Shown piece after piece: positions 25,700-34,689 of a stretch of DNA of 64,000 nucleotides. This stretch comes from Vibrio orientalis CIP 102891 = ATCC 33934 (GTDB lineage: Bacteria; Pseudomonadota; Gammaproteobacteria; Enterobacterales; Vibrionaceae). Within the stretch, counting starts at the first letter, position 1. Each line of letters starts with the position of its first letter. The translations under genes and the position numbers were made by a program. The stretch spans positions 62,001 through 126,000 of the forward strand of contig NZ_ACZV01000004.1 of the NCBI RefSeq assembly GCF_000176235.1. The letters run 5' to 3'. The notes beneath the pieces are model-generated. The model was not told the DNA's origin. It searched no databases and was given only the letters and a program-made list of their open reading frames with translations.

Positions 25700-26047
25700 G
25701 ACCGATAAACCTTTATTTTATATAGGGTGGTTTTAGTTTTGATGACAGCGTTGTGATTATTGGTGTCCACTGGGCTATCTTCGTTTCGGGAGAGATAATA
25801 GATTTTTTGTGGTTATTAGATCCGTGATCAAAGTCAATTTTAAAATGAGTGCGTACCCATTTTGTGTGTTTTGGTGATCTTGATCTCATTAGATGGTGAT
25901 TTGGCGAGTTTTTGCATGTTTTGAGTGTTTATTCATCAATGTTAGTGACAAAACTCACACTTGTAGTGGGTTTTTGAGGGAAAACATCCAGTTTTGAGTA
26001 ATATTGGCAGCGAATGATTTGCGAAATACAATAAACGGAATCTACAA
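25700..26047. promoter_or_regulatory. Divergent promoter region MFS / Na+ symporter with candidate LacI operator
   Basis: AAAATGAGTGC|GTACCCATTTT at 25842-25863 is a 22-bp near-palindrome (9 of 11 pairs) with the central CG typical of LacI-family operators. Read on the minus strand it contains GGTACGCACTCA, close to the site upstream of the regulator. No gene is visible in the 348 bp. Confidence 0.5.
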
Positions 26048-27589
26048 ATGGTTACGTACTCAAGTTTTGTGGTTATTGCTCTTTATGTGCTTACTACTTT
26101 ATTTATCAGCTACTTAGTAAATAAGAAATTTAGTGTTGGTGGCGATTTTTCAACGGGTGGAAAGCAGTTCGGTTGGTTTACGGCAGGTGTTTCGATTCTT
26201 GCAACCTACATCAGTGCGATGACGTTCGTCGGTATGCCTGGCTGGGTTTACAGTTCAGGTATGGAAGCGATGAGCGTTCATTTGAATTACCCAATAGTGA
26301 TCTTTTTCGCTGTGATTTTCTTTGTTCCAGTGTTTTACAAACTTGGCCTGACTTCTATCTATGAATATCTAGAGCTCCGCTTTGGCGTTGTGGCTCGCAC
26401 GATCAATTCTATCGTGTTCATTGTGGTTCAGTGCATTTCGGCGGGTGTGATTTTGTATGCAGTGGCGTTGATCATGGTGCAAGTTCTGCCCATCAGTATT
26501 TCAGAGGCCATAATCTACATCAGTATTTTCACCGCTTGCTATACCTATGCGGGGGGCATTTCTACGGTAATATGGACCGATATGCTGCAATCAGCTGTCT
26601 TGGTCGCGGGCAGTGTTGCCATCTTTGCCATGTTACTGACAGAGATTAACGCTGCCGACCACTTGTCTCGTGATCACCTTAATATCATCAATTTAGACTT
26701 TGACTTGGGGGTAGATACCACACTATGGGCGGGTGTTGTGGCGGTGAGCTTTTTGCATTTGAGTGTGTACGGCACCAACCAATTGATCATCCAACGTACA
26801 TTGGCAACCAAATGTGAAAAGACCGCACAGAAATCGATGCTGTTGTGTGGCTACGGTGCATTCTTCGTGTACTTATTCTTCGCGGTGATGGGTGTTCTTC
26901 TAAGTATTTTCTACCAAGATCAATCGTTTGAAAATAGCAACGAAGTGATTTTGGATTTCGTCTTCAACCACACTAACCCAATCGTCGTTGGTTTGATTAT
27001 TTCCGCATTGGCGGCGGCCGCGATGTCAACCTTGGATTCGACTTACAACTCAATGGCAACGGTCGCAACGTTCGATATCTACAAACGATTTCTCCGCAAG
27101 AGTGCCGATAATGAGCACTACGAAAAAGTCGCAAGAAAGATGAGTTTGCTTGCTGCGGCCATGGTGGTAGTGCCAGCTCTTCTAGCGGTATCGAATGAAT
27201 CAGTACTCAAAACCATTGCTAGCCTGACTTCCATCTTCGTTGGCATACGCTTGGGTTCGTTCGTGCTTGGCTTATTCTGGGTGAAAGCAAACGAAAAAGG
27301 CGTGATCGTTGGCAGCATCATGAGTGTGATTGCGGTGTTTACTGCTATGTATCTCGACGTGGCTTGGCCGTGGTTCGCGCCAATCGGTACGTTTGTCTTC
27401 CTTTTGCTTGGTGCGTTAGTGAGCCGTCGTTGGGGCTCCGTGACTGCCGAGCAACAAACCTTTATCAATAATCAAAAACATCTTTTTGCAAAGCCAACCG
27501 CAAGCCACTACGGGTTGTTGGTGTTCGCTGTGGCGACCATCGCTGCTTGTATGGCCCTCCCTGATTGGCTTTATGCTGCATTGTCGTAA
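26048..27589 (+). CDS. Sodium:solute symporter (SSS family)
   Basis: This 513-residue inner-membrane carrier has about 13 TM segments. Family features include an N-terminal helix (SSFVVIALYVLTTLFISYLV), the sodium-site region ISAMTFVGMPGW in TM2-3 and SALAAAAMSTLDSTYNS in TM8. The gene stops 13 bp before an L-serine dehydratase gene, so the pair is very likely an operon for uptake and deamination of serine or a serine-containing compound. Confidence 0.88.
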   Translation: MVTYSSFVVIALYVLTTLFISYLVNKKFSVGGDFSTGGKQFGWFTAGVSILATYISAMTFVGMPGWVYSSGMEAMSVHLNYPIVIFFAVIFFVPVFYKLGLTSIYEYLELRFGVVARTINSIVFIVVQCISAGVILYAVALIMVQVLPISISEAIIYISIFTACYTYAGGISTVIWTDMLQSAVLVAGSVAIFAMLLTEINAADHLSRDHLNIINLDFDLGVDTTLWAGVVAVSFLHLSVYGTNQLIIQRTLATKCEKTAQKSMLLCGYGAFFVYLFFAVMGVLLSIFYQDQSFENSNEVILDFVFNHTNPIVVGLIISALAAAAMSTLDSTYNSMATVATFDIYKRFLRKSADNEHYEKVARKMSLLAAAMVVVPALLAVSNESVLKTIASLTSIFVGIRLGSFVLGLFWVKANEKGVIVGSIMSVIAVFTAMYLDVAWPWFAPIGTFVFLLLGALVSRRWGSVTAEQQTFINNQKHLFAKPTASHYGLLVFAVATIAACMALPDWLYAALS

Positions 27590-27602
27590 TAGGTAAGTTT
27601 TT

Positions 27603-28973
27603 ATGCTGTCCATCTTTGATATTTACAAGATTGGGGTTGGTCCTTCCAGCTCTCACACCAATGGCCCTATGATCGCGGGTTACCACTTCACTCGTTTGAT
27701 TGAATCGAACTTGGCTAAAGTGGTTCGGATTCAAGTCGATTTATACGGCTCACTATCGTTAACGGGGATTGGTCACCATACTGACCGTGCGACCATTCTT
27801 GGTTTACTTGGCAACAAACCAGATACCATCAAAATCGCTTCTGCGAACAAAGCTATGCGCAAGGCGATTGAAGAGGGCATGATGTCTGTTGATGGCCGTC
27901 ATGAAATTGAATTCAACTACAAAACGGATATGTTGTTCCATGAAGAGAGCCTCCCTCTGCATGAGAATGGCATGACGATTACTGCGTTAGATGCGCAGGG
28001 CAATCAGGTTGGTTTTGAAACTTACTACTCTATCGGTGGTGGCTTCATCGCGACGGCTGATGAACTGAAAAATGGCAGTGCGACTGCACCCGTAAAGGTT
28101 GAATTCCCATTCTCTGGCGCAGACGAAATGTTGGAACAAGCAGAGAAGAACGGCATGAGCCTAGGCGGTATGATTCTGAAAAACGAACAAGCGTTTCAGG
28201 ATATGGAAGCCATCAATCAACGTGCAGAACAGATCTGGCGTGTGATGACGCGTTGTATGGAGCGCGGATTTGAAACCGAAGGTATTCTTGATGGCGGTTT
28301 GAACGTGACTCGTAGAGCACCAAACTTGCTGAAAAAGCTGGAAGCAAATGCAATTGTTGAGAATGATCCAATGGAAATCATGGATTGGATTAACCTGTTC
28401 GCTTTTGCGGTTAGTGAAGAAAATGCCGCAGGCGGCCAAGTAGTGACGTCGCCAACTAATGGTGCTGCGGGTGTGATTCCTGCGGTATTGATGTACTACC
28501 ATCGCTTCATCAAAGAGCTCGATACCAAACAGCTTAAAGACTTTCTTGCTGTGTCCGGCGCGATTGGCATTTTGTACAAAACCAATGCGTCTATCTCTGG
28601 TGCTGAAGTCGGTTGTCAGGGCGAAGTCGGTGTGTCTTCTTCCATGGCGGCGGCTGGTTTAACCGCGCTACGTGGCGGTAGCAATGAGCAGATATGCATT
28701 GCGGCCGAGATTGCTATGGAGCATTCACTGGGCATGACTTGTGACCCGATCGGTGGCTTAGTGCAAGTACCGTGTATTGAGCGTAATGCGATGGGCGCAA
28801 TGAAAGCAATCAATGCATCTCGTATGGCGTTAAAGCGCAATAGTAAATGTTTGATCTCGTTAGATAAGGTGATTGAAACCATGTATCAAACGGGTAAAGA
28901 CATGAACAAGAAATACCGGGAAACGTCACTGGGTGGATTAGCCCTGATTCACCTTGCGGCACCTTGCGAATAG
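27603..28973 (+). CDS. sdaA: L-serine ammonia-lyase, iron-sulfur type
   Basis: This 456-residue single-chain L-serine dehydratase converts serine to pyruvate and ammonia. Residues 1-150 form the beta domain (VGPSSSHTNGPMIAG, GSLSLTGIGHHTD); the alpha domain follows with GGQVVTSPTNGAAGVIP and the cysteines expected to hold the 4Fe-4S cluster (GCQGEVGVSSSMAAA, MTCDPIGG, VQVPCIERNA). Length and order match SdaA/SdaB. It is preceded by a sodium symporter gene, consistent with serine catabolism as a carbon source. Confidence 0.93.
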   Translation: MLSIFDIYKIGVGPSSSHTNGPMIAGYHFTRLIESNLAKVVRIQVDLYGSLSLTGIGHHTDRATILGLLGNKPDTIKIASANKAMRKAIEEGMMSVDGRHEIEFNYKTDMLFHEESLPLHENGMTITALDAQGNQVGFETYYSIGGGFIATADELKNGSATAPVKVEFPFSGADEMLEQAEKNGMSLGGMILKNEQAFQDMEAINQRAEQIWRVMTRCMERGFETEGILDGGLNVTRRAPNLLKKLEANAIVENDPMEIMDWINLFAFAVSEENAAGGQVVTSPTNGAAGVIPAVLMYYHRFIKELDTKQLKDFLAVSGAIGILYKTNASISGAEVGCQGEVGVSSSMAAAGLTALRGGSNEQICIAAEIAMEHSLGMTCDPIGGLVQVPCIERNAMGAMKAINASRMALKRNSKCLISLDKVIETMYQTGKDMNKKYRETSLGGLALIHLAAPCE

Positions 28974-29164
28974 AAAGGTTGCTCTATCAAAGCCTACGCT
29001 CTGATGAAAACCTTCACCGATGAGTCAGCTTGTCCTTCGGCTGACTCATATAAAACTTCATCACTTGCTAACGTGGTTGCTCCTCACTCTGCTCTTCACT
29101 GTATACATCTGACGACTTCCTATGAGCGGTATGTAGAATATTAATAGCAAGAGTTGAAGCGCTA

Positions 29165-29260
29165 CTTTGCATCCGCCTTAGCCATCAGCTCAGATAGGAT
29201 TTGTTTATAGCCTTCAACTTGGGGCGCACCAGAAACGCTAGACTCACGGTTGAAACCCCC
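29165..29260 (-). pseudogene. 3' remnant of an unidentified gene
   Basis: On the minus strand an open frame ends GYKQILSELMAKADAK and a stop near 29165. It reads like a real protein C-terminus but has no start and is cut off within about 100 bp. The family is not recognised. Confidence 0.3.
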
Positions 29261-29372
29261 ATTTGCTGCTATTGCTTCTCTGCGTTACGTATCGCACTGC
29301 GTCGCTGCGGATCATCGAGCCAACGCATTCCTTCATCAGCATCAAGACCTACAGAGATAAGTTCTTGCTTCT

Positions 29373-29543
29373 GAATGTTACGGTCAGTTTGGTAGCTTTA
29401 CCGCTGTGCTCGCCTCGTGGAGCATGGACACCTCTAACGAGCGCAAGATGGAAGTGCAGATCTTAGAAGAAGTCAATGATCTGAGAGCAGAGGTTGGGGA
29501 GCTAAAAGAACTATTGAAGCAACAAGCAGAGAGCAAAAATTAG
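29373..29543 (+). pseudogene. 3' remnant of a gene for a membrane protein with coiled-coil tail
   Basis: From about 29373 the frame reads YGQFGSFTAVLASWSMD (membrane-like), then a coiled-coil-like tail with LEEVNDLRAEVGELKELLKQ to the stop at 29543. A stop codon lies in the same frame at about 29350, and a different frame upstream also reads like membrane protein, which suggests a frameshift or deletion. An internal ATG at 29424 has no good ribosome site. Confidence 0.35.
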
Positions 29544-29635
29544 TTCGATGAAAAAGTTACTTATACCTTCATTGGTTACCCAAGATGGAAGCGTATTTGT
29601 TAGGCTTTCAAGGTTATTCTGAAAGCCTAAATCAC

Positions 29636-30583
29636 TTAAGAATCCTGTGCGACTTTTATAACAACTCGGCCTTGCTTCCCTTGATTACTTAAACGTTTAA
29701 AAGCTTCTTCGTAATCAGAGAGGTCGTAAACACTATCGACATATACTTGCAGCTCTGATTGTTCAACCCATTTTGCAATTTTCGTCAATTTTTGATGATC
29801 ACCTTTACTAACCATCAGGTACTTCATTTTTTTGGAACTGAAAAGATTTGTCACAAAGCCTAAGAGCTGTTTATCGGGCTCAAGTGGTATAAATTGGCCG
29901 TTACCTGCAAGAACGGGCTTAACTTCTTTAAATTGCCTTTTATTAGACAGATCTAGAAATACATCAAATTTGGTCTGTAATTCATTAATATCAGTTTCTT
30001 TATAGTTATAAACTTCATTAGCGCCAAGCTGTAAAAGAAAATCTTTCTGACCAGGCCCCGCAATGGCAGTAGTTTGAGCGCCCAAAATTTTTGCAAGCTG
30101 TACGGCATAAACACCTAGCCCTCCAGAAGCACCATTGATTAACAGCTTTGTGCCTTGTTGCACGTCACTAACATCAGTGAACGCGGTTAAGGTAGTTAGT
30201 GCGCCTAAAGGTAAAGCAGCCGCTTGTTCAAAATTCAGGTTTTTTGGCATTAAGGCAATATAATCGGTATTGATGCAAATATATTCTTGATGAGTTTTCA
30301 TGCCTTTCATCAAATCAACATATCCAAAAACCCTATCGCCTTCTTTAAAATTTCCAGCCTCTTTTTCAACAATGCCAGAGAACTCCAAGCCCGTTCTTAC
30401 GTCATGAAAGCCACCTAATAACTTCAGGTATAAATCATATTTTCCGTTTATAAAGTCAATATCGGTGGGATTAACCGAGGCACATTGTACTTTGACTAAA
30501 ACTTCGTTTTCTTTAGGCGTTGGGATATCAATGTTGGTATTAAGGGAAGTCTTTTTATTGCTTGTTACAATACCTTTCATCAT
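29636..30583 (-). CDS. NADP-dependent zinc-free MDR oxidoreductase (quinone-reductase-like)
   Basis: This 315-residue medium-chain dehydrogenase/reductase has an N-terminal GroES-like domain (VQCASVNPTDIDFINGKY) and a Rossmann domain with INGASGGLGVYAVQLAKILG near residue 150. No structural zinc cysteines are present, which fits the quinone oxidoreductase/enoyl reductase branch. It is divergent from a tetR gene, and palindromic operators occupy both promoters, so it is TetR-repressed and probably responds to an electrophile or quinone-type inducer. GGAG lies 6 bp upstream of the ATG. Confidence 0.88.
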   Translation of the reverse strand: MMKGIVTSNKKTSLNTNIDIPTPKENEVLVKVQCASVNPTDIDFINGKYDLYLKLLGGFHDVRTGLEFSGIVEKEAGNFKEGDRVFGYVDLMKGMKTHQEYICINTDYIALMPKNLNFEQAAALPLGALTTLTAFTDVSDVQQGTKLLINGASGGLGVYAVQLAKILGAQTTAIAGPGQKDFLLQLGANEVYNYKETDINELQTKFDVFLDLSNKRQFKEVKPVLAGNGQFIPLEPDKQLLGFVTNLFSSKKMKYLMVSKGDHQKLTKIAKWVEQSELQVYVDSVYDLSDYEEAFKRLSNQGKQGRVVIKVAQDS

Positions 30584-30713
30584 TCTTCGCTCCGATGGTT
30601 ACTTGGGTGTACCGAATGTCATAGATTCCCCTTACCAAGGTTCTGCCACACTCAAATGGTCGTCAACACTATTACTGGAAGCACCATGTCTAATCTGTCT
30701 TTTTACGGTAGAT

Positions 30714-30733
30714 ATTGGGTCGGTTGACCCAAT
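30714..30733. promoter_or_regulatory. TetR operator 1, at the oxidoreductase transcription start
   Basis: ATTGGGTC-GGTT-GACCCAAT is a perfect 8-bp-arm palindrome. It lies directly downstream of the -10 element of the minus-strand promoter, so a bound repressor would block initiation of the oxidoreductase gene. Confidence 0.75.
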
Positions 30734-30740
30734 GATTTTC

Positions 30741-30769
30741 ATGCTAAAGGTTGTGGATTGACCTGTCAA
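30741..30769 (-). promoter_or_regulatory. Promoter of the oxidoreductase gene
   Basis: On the minus strand TTGACA (30769-30764) and TAGCAT (30746-30741) are 17 bp apart. The -35 box is part of a third palindrome, ATTGAC-CT-GTCAAT at 30757-30770. Confidence 0.6.
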
Positions 30770-30775
30770 TGGGTT

Positions 30776-30795
30776 TGTGGGTCGGTTGACCCAAT
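30776..30795. promoter_or_regulatory. TetR operator 2, overlapping the tetR -35 box
   Basis: TGGGTC-GGTT-GACCCA repeats the core of operator 1 exactly, 62 bp away centre to centre. It contains the TTGACC -35 box of the tetR promoter. Confidence 0.75.
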
Positions 30796-30813
30796 AGTGC
30801 AAGTTGGTATAAT
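30786..30813 (+). promoter_or_regulatory. Promoter of the tetR gene
   Basis: TTGACC (30786-30791) and a perfect TATAAT (30808-30813) are separated by 16 bp. The start codon is 42 bp downstream. Confidence 0.7.
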
Positions 30814-30854
30814 TCGAGATTCCGGCAAAGATCTAGCTATATGGGGATATACGA

Positions 30855-31436
30855 TTGAACAACCGTAGTATTGCAACAAGAAACCAGATTATGGAAGCCA
30901 CTTTAGCTATCTTGAAAGTCTCTGGTGTAGAAGGGGTGACGATGAGAAAAGTTGCTTCAATGGCAGGTAAGAGTCTTAACAATGTCCAGCATCACTTCAA
31001 GAATAAAGAGATATTGTTGAATAACTTAGCGGATTTTTACTTTACTCAATGCTATGACGATATTGCACAGTTTTCACCCAGCAATCGAGTAGACGAGCCA
31101 AAACAAGTGCTCTATGAGTTTGTCCTGTTCATATTAGGGCAATCTGAGCACATTAGTGATGCGTGCCTTGTTTTTAGAGAGCTTTGGGCTGTTGCGACTC
31201 GAAACACAGAACTTGAGGATAAACTCAATCAATTTTACGTAACCTCAATAGATAGAGCTTGTATCTTTTGGAGTGACTATGACAGAGCAAATGCAGAAAA
31301 AGCAGCATCACTGCTCCTGCCTTATGTTGAGGGTTACTCTATTCAACACAAAGCTTTGCCTGTTGATAAAAAACAGATGGCTGAACTGCTCTCAGAAACG
31401 CTTCACACTCTGTTGACTCAACCCGTTAATGATTAG
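30855..31436 (+). CDS. TetR family repressor
   Basis: This 193-residue regulator has an N-terminal HTH (RNQIMEATLAILKVSGVEGVT, then AGKSLNNVQHHFKNKEIL) and a helical ligand domain. Translation starts at TTG 30855, 8 bp after GGGGA; no ATG with a ribosome site is nearby, and the TTG start gives the normal distance to the HTH. It is divergent from the MDR oxidoreductase gene and probably represses both promoters through the two identical operator cores between them. Confidence 0.9.
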   Translation: MNNRSIATRNQIMEATLAILKVSGVEGVTMRKVASMAGKSLNNVQHHFKNKEILLNNLADFYFTQCYDDIAQFSPSNRVDEPKQVLYEFVLFILGQSEHISDACLVFRELWAVATRNTELEDKLNQFYVTSIDRACIFWSDYDRANAEKAASLLLPYVEGYSIQHKALPVDKKQMAELLSETLHTLLTQPVND

Positions 31437-31504
31437 GGTCGGTGGTATTCAAATGGATGAGGCTGTTTCTCCTACTCTGCTAAGTCATTGCTATTGTAAC
31501 TAAA

Positions 31505-32389
31505 TCACTCCTGCCACTTTGAAAAATGGTCGATTAAGAAGTCGATTGCGAGTCTTGCTCTTAACGGTAGGAAGCGTCGATTCTGATACACAATCCAGCT
31601 GCTATTACCACTTCCCCAATAAGGCTCTAGAATAGGAACCAAACGGCCAGATAAAATTGCATCTCTAAAGCTACTTTTTGGCAGATACGCTATGCCTAAC
31701 CCCTTTTCACAAGCTTGCAAGACAGTATGGACATTATTACTTTTCCATCGACCTTGAACTTTCACTTCATCTAAGGGCTTATCATCTGCTTCAAATAGCC
31801 AAACATCTGTATTGGAGACAATACAATTGTGATGCCTAAGTTGTTCAGGATGAGTCGGTAAACCATGCTCATCAATGTAATTCTGGCTTACTGCTACCAT
31901 CATTGGTCGGTCGACTAGCTTTCTAGCGACAAGCCCTGAATCATTAAGTCGTCCGTAACGAATCGCAAAATCAAAGCCATCTTCAATAAAGTTCACCATG
32001 CTGGTATTGAAGTTTAATTCGACCGTGAGGTTGGGATGTTGCTTGGCAAACTCCATCAAAGCAGGTGCAACATAGTTTTCTGCAAATACACCAGCAGCGC
32101 TGACTCGTAGCACACCACGTAACTGCGTCTGCTGGGTGCTCAGTTGCTCATTGGCTTGTTGAAGTCCAATCACTAACTCTTTGCACTGTTGGTAATAGGC
32201 TTGACCTGCCTCCGTTAAGCTCACCATTCTTGTCGAACGCGCTAATAACGCAACACCTAGTCGCTCTTCCAACCTTGTGACTTGACGGCTAACGTGGCTA
32301 GTACTACAACCTAACTGTTTTGCTGCAGCAGAAAACCCCGAGCTTTCTGCAACCGTTACAAACTCGTTGATGCCCTCAAAACTTTCCAT
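31505..32389 (-). CDS. LysR family transcriptional regulator
   Basis: This 294-residue LysR regulator of the CrgA-like subgroup has an HTH (INEFVTVAESSGFSAAAKQL, STSHVSRQVTRLE) and an effector domain from about residue 88. The ATG at 32389 is preferred to the GTG two codons upstream because AAAGGTG is then at proper distance. It is divergent from the SDR gene, 117 bp away, and probably regulates it. Confidence 0.9.
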   Translation of the reverse strand: MESFEGINEFVTVAESSGFSAAAKQLGCSTSHVSRQVTRLEERLGVALLARSTRMVSLTEAGQAYYQQCKELVIGLQQANEQLSTQQTQLRGVLRVSAAGVFAENYVAPALMEFAKQHPNLTVELNFNTSMVNFIEDGFDFAIRYGRLNDSGLVARKLVDRPMMVAVSQNYIDEHGLPTHPEQLRHHNCIVSNTDVWLFEADDKPLDEVKVQGRWKSNNVHTVLQACEKGLGIAYLPKSSFRDAILSGRLVPILEPYWGSGNSSWIVYQNRRFLPLRARLAIDFLIDHFSKWQE

Positions 32390-32506
32390 GCTCACCTTTG
32401 CTATTTGGCAATAATGTTTTCCTGAATAAACGTATTATCACTTAAATTCAAAGTAATTAGTATAGAGGCGTTCAATAAGCAAACACTAAGAGTTAAGGAA
32501 AACATC

Positions 32507-33253
32507 ATGAGTGACATTTTATCATCAGGCAGCGTTGCATTGGTCACAGGCGCTAGCAGCGGAATCGGCGCCGCTACTGCCCGACACTTGGTTGCCCGCG
32601 GACTACGTGTGATTGGCACTGGACGCAGCCTTGAGCGACTAAAAGAGCTTGCAGATGAGCTAGGTGAAACTGGACTGATGATCGAACTCGACGTTCGTGA
32701 CGAAGACGCTGTCGCTGCCGCATTGGCTGACTTACCCGCCGAGTGGCGTGAGATTGACATTCTAGTAAACAATGCCGGCCATGATGCTGGCGGTTGGCAG
32801 GAATTTCAGGATCTCGATCGTACGGCAAGCGATGATGTAATCAACACCAACGTCACAGGCCTGATCCGCATGACATCACATGTTATACCAAGGATGCTCA
32901 ATCGAAATCGGGGTCATATCGTTAATATAGGGTCGATCAGCTCATTCACGCCCTATCCGAAATCAGCAGTCTACTGTGCCAGTAAGTTTGCCGTAGATGG
33001 CTTTACCCAATCCCTACGTATGGACATGGCTAACACCGCAATCCGCGTCACACAGATCGACCCTGGGGTAGTGCTGACTGGATTCCAATTAAGCCGCTAC
33101 AAGGGTGATCAAGCTGCGGCGGACGCTTTTATTGATAGCTACCCGACCGGACTAACACCGGACGATGTCGCACGCGCTATTTGTTTTTCACTGGAACAAC
33201 CACCTGGCGTGATGATAGACCGAATTGTACTACAGCCTACGCAAGGAGCCTGA
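32507..33253 (+). CDS. Short-chain dehydrogenase/reductase (YdfG-like)
   Basis: This is a 248-residue classical SDR: cofactor loop TGASSGIG near residue 17, NNAG near 91, catalytic Ser in IGSISS and the YCASK tetrad near 159. The end IVLQPTQ resembles YdfG-type enzymes, which oxidise 3-hydroxy acids such as 3-hydroxypropionate, serine and threonine with NADP+. By eye the gene is richer in G and C than its neighbours, which suggests recent acquisition. The divergent LysR gene is the likely regulator. Confidence 0.88.
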   Translation: MSDILSSGSVALVTGASSGIGAATARHLVARGLRVIGTGRSLERLKELADELGETGLMIELDVRDEDAVAAALADLPAEWREIDILVNNAGHDAGGWQEFQDLDRTASDDVINTNVTGLIRMTSHVIPRMLNRNRGHIVNIGSISSFTPYPKSAVYCASKFAVDGFTQSLRMDMANTAIRVTQIDPGVVLTGFQLSRYKGDQAAADAFIDSYPTGLTPDDVARAICFSLEQPPGVMIDRIVLQPTQGA

Positions 33254-33305
33254 GCCACATAGCTGGAGTGCGTAATCGACTTGGCTATTGTCTATAGATT
33301 ACAGG

Positions 33306-34646
33306 TTACCGCTTCAGTATCTCTTGTAACGTCTCTTTCAATTCAGTTGAGTTTTTAGCCTCTTTAACATGGTCTAAAGTCGCTTTATATCCAATTTTTG
33401 ACTTGACCCGCACGACGAGTGGCACCAAGGCAGACTCATTACGCGATTGTGTCTCTGAGTTAACTTCTATTCCGAAAATACACTTTTCAGTGAGTACCGA
33501 GATTCCCTTTTCTAGGTGATCTATGGCATCGAGTAGATTGGTAATCAGTAGCATTCCCCACGGGTTATAATCTAACTCTCCATGGATGTGTGCTTGTTTA
33601 GACGAATAGCAATGCCCTTGTGCCTGCATAGCAGACTGAATGGCAAACTCGGGAATCGTAGGGTTTACTTTTCCTGGCATAGCACTTGAACCAGCCTGTA
33701 CCGCTGGAAGTGTAATTTCCGATAAACCGCCCTCGGGACCGGAAGACATTAAACGCAGGTCTTTCGCTATCTTGATAATAAAGCCCGCTAAGTTCTCCAC
33801 CTGACTTACACAATGAATTTGAGCATCAAATGATTGGCTGGATTGAAATAAGTTATCGCTCTTGCGAAGCTCTATACCAATAACATCTGAAAGTACTGCG
33901 ATACAACGCTCGGCATAAGCCGTTGAGCAGTCGCCACTTCGCCCAATAATATTACCGCTTAAATTAACAGCCTGAAGGTCATTGCGACACGCTTTAAGGT
34001 GCATTTGATAGGTGCGTAGTGATGCTAAGTAACCACCCCAAAATTGTTTAAACTCAATCGTGACTGCATCCTGCATACAGGTTCTGGCGAGTTTGGAACT
34101 GTCGCTGTGATTCGCCATTAAATACTCAAGTGCGTATATCAAGCGCTCAGTGGTTGTATCTAAGCGATCAAGGGCTTCAATAGCAGCCAAATGACTTGCT
34201 GTTTGCAAGCAGTCGCTCGTTGAATGATTCATGTTAATGGCGTCATTCGGATGAGCAGGAGAATAAGTGCCGTAGGGCTGGGCATAATAGCTATGATTGA
34301 CAATGTTAGCGACGACCTCATTGACATTCATATTAACGGAAATCCCACCACCCCCATGAAAAGCGTGAACGGGGAATAGTTCCCTCTGGTAGTTTTCTAA
34401 TATGGACTGACAGGTGTTTTCAACGTTCAATGAAAGCACTGGATCCATTTCTCCGATTTCCCTGTTTACACGAGCAGAAGCTAATTTGATACGTAAAACA
34501 GCGTTGATAAGTGAAGCGTAGTCGCCAAGTGTTTTTTGATTGTCTACGGGGTACAGATTTAGAGCTCGCTGTGTTTGAGCACCATAAGGGAGTAATACCG
34601 GGATTCTCACTTCACCAATATTATCGACTTCGATTCTGTATTGCAT
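33306..34646 (-). CDS. Aspartase/fumarase superfamily lyase (aspartate ammonia-lyase-like)
   Basis: This 446-residue cytoplasmic lyase has the superfamily signature AGSSAMPGKVNP near residue 310, the N-terminal VLLPYGAQTQRA region and NMNVNEVVAN near 115, all placed as in AspA. Such enzymes add or remove ammonia, amines or water across fumarate-like double bonds. The ATG at 34646 has AAGGA 5 bp upstream; a longer frame to 34820 overlaps the preceding gene and is rejected. It follows an aldehyde dehydrogenase gene in the same operon. The substrate could be aspartate or an N-substituted aspartate; not decidable here. Confidence 0.82.
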   Translation of the reverse strand: MQYRIEVDNIGEVRIPVLLPYGAQTQRALNLYPVDNQKTLGDYASLINAVLRIKLASARVNREIGEMDPVLSLNVENTCQSILENYQRELFPVHAFHGGGGISVNMNVNEVVANIVNHSYYAQPYGTYSPAHPNDAINMNHSTSDCLQTASHLAAIEALDRLDTTTERLIYALEYLMANHSDSSKLARTCMQDAVTIEFKQFWGGYLASLRTYQMHLKACRNDLQAVNLSGNIIGRSGDCSTAYAERCIAVLSDVIGIELRKSDNLFQSSQSFDAQIHCVSQVENLAGFIIKIAKDLRLMSSGPEGGLSEITLPAVQAGSSAMPGKVNPTIPEFAIQSAMQAQGHCYSSKQAHIHGELDYNPWGMLLITNLLDAIDHLEKGISVLTEKCIFGIEVNSETQSRNESALVPLVVRVKSKIGYKATLDHVKEAKNSTELKETLQEILKR

Positions 34647-34658
34647 GATTTTCCTTAA

Positions 34659-34680
34659 TTGGGCGGATAGAACCGCCCAA
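34659..34680 (-). other. Intercistronic hairpin between dehydrogenase and lyase genes
   Basis: TTGGGCGG and CCGCCCAA form a perfect 8-bp stem with a 6-nt loop, ending shortly before the lyase ribosome site. No T-run follows. Confidence 0.6.
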
Positions 34681-34689
34681 CATATGTGA

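Larger units (their letters stand above)
28974..29635. other. Degenerate 660-bp stretch with gene remnants
   Basis: No intact gene is seen. A perfect 10-bp inverted repeat (ATGAGTCAGC, 10-nt loop, GCTGACTCAT) lies at 29020-29049, 47 bp after the sdaA stop, and may be a terminator despite lacking a T-run. Two gene ends on opposite strands follow and are listed separately. Confidence 0.5.

Noticed and set aside
29636-30583. MDR oxidoreductase as AcuI (acryloyl-CoA reductase) for the DMSP pathway
   Set aside because: The sequence follows the quinone-oxidoreductase branch rather than YhdH/AcuI, and the gene is tied to its own TetR switch.
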